Shown here: one piece after another, positions 40,078-49,000 of the stretch
Numbering within the stretch: position 1 is the first letter of the stretch
Layout: each line of letters opens with the position of its first letter
Source of the DNA: Aphis gossypii
Taxonomy: Eukaryota > Arthropoda > Insecta > Hemiptera > Aphididae
DNA length: 64,000 bases
Direction of reading: 5' to 3'
Assembly (NCBI RefSeq): GCF_020184175.1
Contig: NC_065530.1
Span: 62,597,260 to 62,661,259, forward strand
Program-made: the position numbers and the translations under genes
Notes under the pieces: model-generated
Database searches by the model: none
The model's input: the letters and a program-made list of their open reading frames with translations, nothing else
What the model was told of the DNA's origin: nothing

Positions 40078-43000
40078 ATACAAAGTCAAAAATCAAAGCA
40101 CTATTACTATTCCAAAACGTGATGAGACACAAAAATAAAGAATAAAAATAAAAAAAACACACATCATTGTAAAATTAATACATTCATCACTCCGTTCAGA
40201 ATCTAATAAATATTTATAAAATAATAATAATGGCTCATTCAAAAATATTCATAATCAAAAAATAATGAGTAAAACAAATGTTTTTAATATTTCATAAAAA
40301 AATAATAATATTTAAAAAGTTAATAGAAATTATAAGTAGAAATAATTACAATTTTTTATTAATATTATGAATATGCATCAATTTTATGATTTTTTAGATT
40401 CGAAACGGAGTGAAGAATAATGTATTAATTTTACAATGATGTATGTTTTTTATTTTGGGTGTGTCATCATGTTGTGGAGTAAAAGTAATAATTTAATTTT
40501 TGACTTCAGCACTTCTTTAAATAGGAAAATTCTAGTTAATACTTGTCACAGATATCACACTAAACTCAGAATTAAAAATAAAAAACAATTTTAATTTAAT
40601 TATTATGGTATAAGAATATTTTTCTAATGCATAAATTCTAAATTAAATTATTTCATAATTTTCTGAATTATATAAGCTTACTAGTATTTCAATTACCTAC
40701 CTATAGTATACCAGTTAGGTATGTTATTTGTACGAAAGGTATTTAAAAATATTTTGTGCTACAAAATACAAACCTTTCCAATTTAAATACCTATTATTAT
40801 AATGAATAATTTATAGATTTAAAAGTCTATTTGTATATTATTTTATATTGGATATTTTACAATAGTTTCAGCAAATGCTAACAATTTAAATAGTAAAATA
40901 CAAACAGGTACACAATTTATGTTAACATACATTTATGATCAGGGCCAGCCGTGAGTGGATTTTGGAAATATTTACCAATTTACCAAAAAAGCAATTAATT
41001 ATAAAATTACAATGAAAATATTATACTTATATAAAATTTACCTATACCTAAAATAAATTTATTCATGGAATTTTGGGTATTCACAAATTAATAATTTGTC
41101 TAATTGATCAAATTTGTAAAGGTTTATTTCTAGCGTTTTCATTAAAAAGTGGATAGTTGGATAGTATAGATACGTAGTTACAGTATCTGCAGATACCTAC
41201 AGTAAACTTTTTTATTGCGAACGTAAATGTTTCGATTTTATTTATGTATATTAGACAAATTCAAATCAGCTTGAAACTATTCTACTTGACTGTTTTCCAA
41301 AGATCTACTACTTATATTATACATCTATACTTGAAAAATAAAAGTAGGTATAAGGTAGGTACTTACCTTTTTTTCCAACGGCATTAGTAGATATTATTTT
41401 ATCTTTAAATTTTAAAACAGCATCAATAATGACTGATGCTGGAAGAGCTGGTTTTCGACCAGCCATTTGGAGTTAATACAAGCACTCAAAAATAAAAAAA
41501 ATAATTACAAGTTCGTCAGGTATTCGTTTAAATAAGCACTGGTAATAGTTAAATATTCAATAACAGATTCACTCATAACATGTGACACGGGTTGTTGTAC
41601 ACGTGGTTCTCCCGAATAAAATGGTAAAATCGTTAACAATAATGTACCTAGACGAAATAACATATTATAATTTATATAAATAGCAAATGTATACAGAACT
41701 ATTACATCTACACATTATTATACCTAATAACCACAATTGAAAAACGCATGCCTGTCAGCTAAATATCGTAATAAACGTTTAAAATTAGAACAAAAATTCA
41801 AAACAAATTAAAATCCAGGACTCTTGCCCTGCAACACATAGTCAATTATACAAGTATACCTATGCGTATAAAATAAAATATATTAAATCATCATGAGTAT
41901 AATATTAATAATACAATAATTTATGCAAGATGTACGGTTCCATTTTAAAATAAAAATATGAATATTACAAATTATCAAATATACAATAAAAACAAATGTT
42001 AAAAAAAAATCATATTATAACTAGTTATCATAAATATCTAAAAAACAAAAATACTGAATATCTAGATATCATATATTCTATAGATGTACCGTGTACGGCT
42101 CAGCCCAGTCCTACAATTTTTTTAAAGCCCGGTTCAACACGCTGTAATGGATTGCAAACTATAGAGCCTACAATACTAACAGTGAATACATTTATAATTA
42201 TTTGCATATTTAAATTTTTTATATTATTAATAATATTATTATATTATTATAATTATTAATAATATTATATTAATTTTATAAATTATTTTACAAACATATT
42301 GATAAGTGAATACATTTATAATTATTTGCATATTTAAATTTTTTATATTCTGTTTTTGGAATAACGTTACCCCAGCCCCCCGACTCAAAAATGGATTTTT
42401 CTCGTAGAACGATTTGCGTACAAATTTCAAAAATGGTCGTACAAATTCATACAAATTACGTACTAATTATTGGTATACTTAAAGTTGCTATAAACAGTGT
42501 TTAAACGGTTGCGGGGGGCTGGAATAACGTTACCCCAGCCCCCCAACTCAAAAATGGATTTTTCTCGTAGAACGATTTGCGTACAAATTTCAAAAATGGT
42601 CGTACAAATTCATACAAATTACGTACTAATTATTGGTATACTTAAAGTTGCTATAAACAGTGTTTAAGCGGTTGCGGGGGGCTGGAATAACGTTACCCCA
42701 GCCCCCCAACTCAAAAATGGATTTTTCTCGTAGAACGATTTGCGTACAAATTTCAAAAATGGTCGTACAAATTCATACAAATTACGTACTAATTATATAT
42801 AGTAAAATATTAATTATTTTTAGAAGTGGGGGGGCCGGCGTAACGAACGTCCGAGCTTATCGATGGCAATCTACGTTTGCGCAGGAATATTAATAACGGT
42901 GTACCTAGTACCCACACATTCACGGCTAGACCGGTTGTCACTAATATTTGGCGATACAAAATTAGGCGGCCGCGTATCATAGTAATACTATATGTTACTG

Positions 43001-46000
43001 TATGTTAAATTCGTTATAACTTACCTATAGGCTATAACTTATAACTTATAAGTTGTAAGTTTATATAAGAATACGACAAATTAATTTTTCAGACGCATAA
43101 AGCGTAAAGTACTGCAACGCAGAGGTCAATAAATGAAATGATCTCGACATATTTTCATACTTCATATTATAAATCATCCATGTATTATATTATATCATAT
43201 CATATTATAATAGCCCATTACTCAATCTTAATCTGCAGTAATTTAATCAATTTTTCGATTTTATATTATAAATGCGTTAACGTGTTTCTATTAATAATAC
43301 ATTAACATAAGTAGAACGCTTATTAGTTATTACCGTAGTATTTACCTACATAATTAATATATAATTTAATTACTAAATATACCTATATTATATTTTATTA
43401 AAATGTTTTTTATAAATTATCGAAACATGATAGCCCCCTCTTATATCGTTATCTATTATTTTCGTTCCGTATATTCACATAATTTTGTTTGCTTAAACAA
43501 TATTTTATATCAGTATTTATCAAGTTTGAACGCTTAGTGTTCAGAATACGTTCAAAGAAGTTCGACGTGTTTCAATGCATCATTACAATTTTACGGAAAA
43601 ATATGATAATTAAATCACTTCATCAAACTAATGTATTATACAGGCACAGGATAAAAATTATGTTTAGGTTTATTAAAAAGTGTTTTACTTTATTAAATTT
43701 AAATTTAGAGTACAATGAAAAACTTCAAGTTAAACTTTTATTACCTGGTTTGGAAAGTGGTTGGGATAGTAATGGTAGTTTTAAGTATAAAAATCGTTGT
43801 GAAGAAAATAATTCGTAAGTACATTTTTGTTTTTTCATTTTTTTTTTCAAAAAAAAAAAAAATAATAATAATATTCAAACAAATAATATAAAGTTGGTAC
43901 CACCTATTAAATTAATGTCTGCATTTTTCACCACTATAAATAAATTACCTATTACCGATAATATAATAAATGTTATGATTTATGTCGAAAGAATGTACAA
44001 CTTTTTTTAAAAAAGTAGAATATTTTGATAAAAATATGCATACGCATTAATTTCTATTAAATTTAATTGGTAGTTGAAATAATTTGATACCTACATATTA
44101 TAATTTATAATCAATTTATTTATTCTTCAGGTAATTAACAAAGTTGTTTTTAAAACATGTTGAATTTTAAAAATCTGATTTTGTATAAATTATTAATTAA
44201 TAATTTATGTGAAGATTTAAAATGATAAGCTTTTATTTTTTAAACAAAAAAAAAAATAATAATGTTAGATTAAAATAAGCGTGCTACGTGAGTAATTTGG
44301 AATGTTTAATTATTTATATTGTCTGCATATTATGAATCTAATCTCTATGCATTTTTATGCTTATATTGAATATTTAAATATAAATAACTGCCATGCCCAT
44401 AATATGCGGGTTTTTAAAAGAAAATTATATGAGCAATAAAAACATATTTTTAGCGCCAGGCGCCTATGTATAAAATTTCCGGAATGCACGTCGGTATTGC
44501 TTATCGAGTTGGGATAAAAAAATAATAAGTATTTCACAGATTATAGGTATACTTTATTATGTGTGTAATTAGAGAATCTTTTCATCAATAGAGTCGGCTT
44601 ATGAAACCATCAGCTTATAAAGGTACAGAATAAAGTATTATATATGAGTGATACTGTGTATCTATTGGATCGTTGTTGTGTACATGAGTAATATAATTAG
44701 CTACCACTTACACGTGTTGTAGAAAGTATATATAGTATAGCGTATTATTCTCGTTGTCTTTAGTACCTAATATAACATGATGATAATTTTGTATTGTTTT
44801 ATGTATGTTAATTAGCACCCAAGCAACTAGAAACTTATGGTGGTCGAAACTAGCAGAAGAATCGCAAGAAGAAATACGCAAAGATCCTCCGACTACCAAC
44901 GTCCAAGTGTTTTACCAAGATCTCAACACTGGAATAGAATACGTGAGTGCCTACTTTATATATATATATTATGTATATATACATATAAACACATAAAATA
45001 ATGTCACATACCCGAGTTTTCGTCCGTGCATATTATGTACATTATTTTACAATAATCGCGGGTCCACATTTTACCTTGTCGTGTTTACAGTAAATATATT
45101 TTCAACTTGTACGTAACATGTTATCAATATTATTTAATAGCTATTTAATATATAATAATAATATGCTGTATTGAGTATGAAGAACACGATCCGGCACGGT
45201 GTAGTTCACACCCGGACCCGGCTGGTGGTACGTCGTCCAAACGGACGTAACAACATCTTAGTAATCGGTGGTGATTAAATGATTTTGTTATTGGATAAGG
45301 GATGTACCTAACTGATTTCTTAACATTGGATTATAGATAGATTAATTAATTAAAAACAATAGGTTAGGTCTAATTATTGTGTTTTTTGTCAATTCATTTC
45401 ATAAAATACTTCACTTGCGATTATATTTACAACCCACGATGAAATATTGTTAAGGAAACTAAAATAAAATAAAATTTACAAAATATATAAATATCTATAT
45501 TAACATTTATAACATATTTTTAATTTAACTATTATAAAAATGACGAAATCCTAAAAGTTAGAAGTTTGAACTGTTAATTTAATAATTATTTTATTTGTAT
45601 AGATGTTTTCTTTTAGCATAAAGCTCGTTGTTTACCTAAGTACAATATTTATCTTTACCAGAGCTTATTGTTTTAACAACTAGAAAAAAGAATTTTTTAT
45701 CAATATTTGCGAATAAATATTTGTATAGAAAAAATTCCATGTAAATTATATTCTCGCTCCTCCCACATTTGACTGCTCTGCGTGGAATTTTAATATGTAT
45801 ATATATTATATGGGTGTGTGTATATGTGTGTACAGTGCAAGACGTTTGCCATCGGACCTGATGAAAGTGCCAAAGACTGCGTAAAAATTGCATTGGATCA
45901 CTTGGAGATGAGAGACGTGGACCCCAGTCAGTATCAGCTGTGGGCCAAGACGCCACGTGAAGAGCCGCCGTATCCATTGTTTGGTCACGAGAAACCGTAT

Positions 46001-49000
46001 TCCGTTAAGTTGAGCTGTCTGCGGGACGGACTTAGCGCTGAGGAAGGGTTTGACTTGGACCACTGCAACAACGTGCACGACCCGTTGGCCAGGTGTCATT
46101 TCATTTTGAGGTACGATATCACTGATCGAATACTATATAATTATATTAGTTATTATTGTATTACTGCACTACCTGGTACATCTGCTCGACCGCGGCTCAT
46201 AAAGCCCATCTCCATCATACCATTATCTGTATTTTATTTTAACCTAGACTTATTATTATTTTATTATCGTCGCTGTAAATTAAATAACATGAGGAATCCC
46301 TCGATTTTAAAAATAATCAATATACACCGGCTTCACTTATCACTTATTATTTTATAATGTTGCCGACTGCGACAGCACAATGGTTAAGTTGTGGAACAAA
46401 GTTCGCTCTCATATGTACGCGCGTGCAGAGTACCTCATACACACGTGTGTGAAATGTGTACAAAATAGTTATTAAAAATTAAAACACAAGTGCATTGTTT
46501 TTTTTTCTTTTCGAACAACATAAGTTTTTTCGTATTACATACGGTTTTTATTTATTTATTTTATTTTAATCTCGGTTTAAGTGACAATATTTTTCGCCGT
46601 AACTGATGATAAAACATGTTAACGATCTGTACCCATCGCAGGTGAACATATTTGTTTTTTTTTTTCTAATGACTGTGTATTAAGTATACATACCAAAGGC
46701 CGATATTGATAAGATGACATTTGTTTACTAACGTTTATTTACCGAATTAATGTCTACCTTATAAAAAATTAAATGCACTACATATCTATAATGATCATAT
46801 TTGCTGTAATATGTGAAAATAAATAATTGTCGTATTTTTTTGTTCTTCTGACGAACTGAAATACAAAATTATGGTTAAATCAAATTTGTTTTATAATTGT
46901 TATGTTTTTTTATTTTTCAGGAGTGTAAAAGCTCAAGAAAACGAAACAAACAAAAAGACGCCGAAAAAGTCTTCTAGTCGTATGAAAATTGGTCAGGTGT
47001 TTAAGAAAACTCCAACGAAAGATAATGGAGGCAATTTGTTCGGTGTACCTCTGAATAGAATTTGTGACGGAGAAAACCTTCCTAAGCCAGTAATGGTTAG
47101 TAAATATTTACAAACTTACAGTGTTGTGTATATTTTAAACATTAATTGTTCTGAGAATAATAAAGTTCAAATTGATTGTTGCTTCATTGGATTGTTGATG
47201 AAACGTTAAAAATACAATAAGAAAAATTGAACACATATAATAGTACATCTTAATATACAATATTAATTGTTACATTCTAGTAATTTTTATTTAAAATATG
47301 TTTAATTTTATCATAAAATCGAATAAAATTATTATTATACTTATATATTATGTTTCGTGGCTGGAAATTGTATAAAATTATATTTTTCTTGATTTATTTA
47401 AACAATTACGTTAAAAGATTATTTTTGATTTTTGAGTATCATACTCGTAAGGTAGTTACTTTCACTGCGTAAATATTTTAATTTTTAACTATCAAATCTT
47501 AATTGTTTTATTTTTTCATTTGATATTTAATAATACAATGCAATATAATATAATTATTTTACTAAATTAATAGTATCAGTAAATAAAGATAAACAATAAA
47601 ACTATTTTTATCAAATGTTGAAATGTAATAAACAGATTAATTTAAATTTTAAACTGGTTGTAAGAGCCGTAAAATAATATTATATTTTAAGCTGATGAAT
47701 TATTATTATTATTATTAGTTCGAGATAAATATCAATTTAATTCCTTCAATGTATTATACAACCGTCACCGTGTGTATATTAGTATATTTTAAATATTAAA
47801 ATATTTCTAAAGTACAAGTGTTTAATAATTATCAAGTAACGTTATATTACACCTAAATTATAAATTATAACCAATCGGTATAATATAATTAATTTTTTTT
47901 TTTTTAATTCACAGGGCATGTTACACCAAATATTCTCCAAAGGACCATTTACTCAGGGTATTTTTAGAAAGTCTGCAAACGCCCGTTTAGTTCGCGAGCT
48001 CCGCGAGAAAATGGACGTTTGTGAGGACGTTTGTCTAGAGAACGTTCCTGTGCTGGTTACCGCGGCCCTGTTCAAAGACATGTTGCGCTCGTTGCCCGAC
48101 CCTTTATTGTGCACCAACCTGTTCCCGAAATGGCGATCAGCTCTGGACTGTTCCAACCTGCCCACGAAACTTTTTAGAATCAAAACGTGAGTGTATTACA
48201 TTGATTTAACGGCACTTTATGTGATGGCGATGCCGGCCGTCGCCTTGTAATAATATCGACTGGATCGGAATAATTTATAATGTTTTAATTTTTCTCTCCC
48301 CTACAGGATTATCGATCAGTTGCCCAAACCCAATTATCATCTGCTGTGCCACTTCCTGTGCGTACTCTACCACATATCTCGGCGATCCACGCACAACCTC
48401 ATGTCGGCCGCCAACCTGGGCGTGTGCGTTGGGCCGTCCCTGTTGTGGTCCGATTCGCCGGCCATGTGTCCGACCGAAGACTTGCGTACCGTACCCGCAC
48501 TGGTCGAGATACTCATCACCCACTGCGAGTTGCTGTGCGGTCCACACGTGCCGAACCTCTTAGGTGACCCACGGGATTCCGGCACCGAAGAATCTGACTG
48601 TAAGTGTGCCGCATATATGTCTATAACTAATGAACTCGGGAGTCACTTTAGGGGCGTGTATTTGACCCATTTATTTAAATAATTTATGCTCTCTTACACG
48701 TCTACATATTATTCTTTCTAATTGTACCCTATTTAAATATAATCTTGACATCGTATTTTTTTTTTGAGCTTCTAAAAGCCAAAATCGAAATATAAACTAA
48801 ATATTTTTAAGACCATTATGATTGTTTATCAGTTGTTATTATTGAAAAAAAAAATTTTAAAAAATCAAGTATTTTATTATATTATATTATATATTATAAT
48901 TAAAATAATAATTATATTATATTATTATAATTATATTATTTATATTTTAATATAAGTTTGTATTGTGTTTTGTTTTACAGCCATGAGACGGGATGACAGT

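Larger units (their letters stand above)
34014..41466 (-). pseudogene. Broken transposase gene: DDE transposase, PHD-like zinc cluster and USP-like peptidase
   Basis: Six exons on the minus strand: 41466-41367, 39120-38905, 38849-38489, 38417-38248, 36670-34356, and a last exon ending 34014. The first four junctions are canonical and phase-perfect (1, 1, 2, 1). The start is MAGRKPALP. An N-terminal Cys-rich segment (GRCSVC) is probably a zinc finger. Catalytic-type residues: D in LIVDATGSI (about 36421), D in VCDQSLALL (about 36208), the D-x-x-H motif DVAH (about 36052) and E in AAVESSFQ (about 35494). A C4HC3 cluster spans about 35290-35110. The C-terminus shows a USP-like Cys box (SNTCAFDAV, 34888) and His box (VGHYTAYIK...WELFDDL, about 34138). 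Lesions: an in-frame TAA at 36329-36327, a missing base in an A run at 34703-34707, and a probable third frame break near 34260. The copy is probably inactive. Confidence 0.82.
32504..42850 (-). mobile_element. MULE/Rehavkus-like DNA transposon with long minisatellite inverted arms, 10,347 bp
   Basis: Both ends share inverted sequence starting ACG..CGTTACGCCGG followed by a C run, and the element is flanked by a perfect 9-bp duplication (CCGAGCTTA). Each arm continues with tandem copies of a 163-bp unit and then an AT-rich unit, which is foldback-like architecture. The interior holds a minus-strand gene with a DDE transposase, a PHD-like zinc cluster and a USP-like peptidase. Nine-bp duplications, a D-x-x-H motif between the second D and E, and tandem-repeat arms together point to the MULE group and, by memory, the Rehavkus lineage. 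The subfamily needs a tree. It lies inside the intron separating the two halves of the RhoGAP PH domain. Confidence 0.88.

Noticed and set aside
39929..40162. Frame encoding a poly-Phe peptide
   Set aside because: Translation of the poly-A run on the opposite strand.
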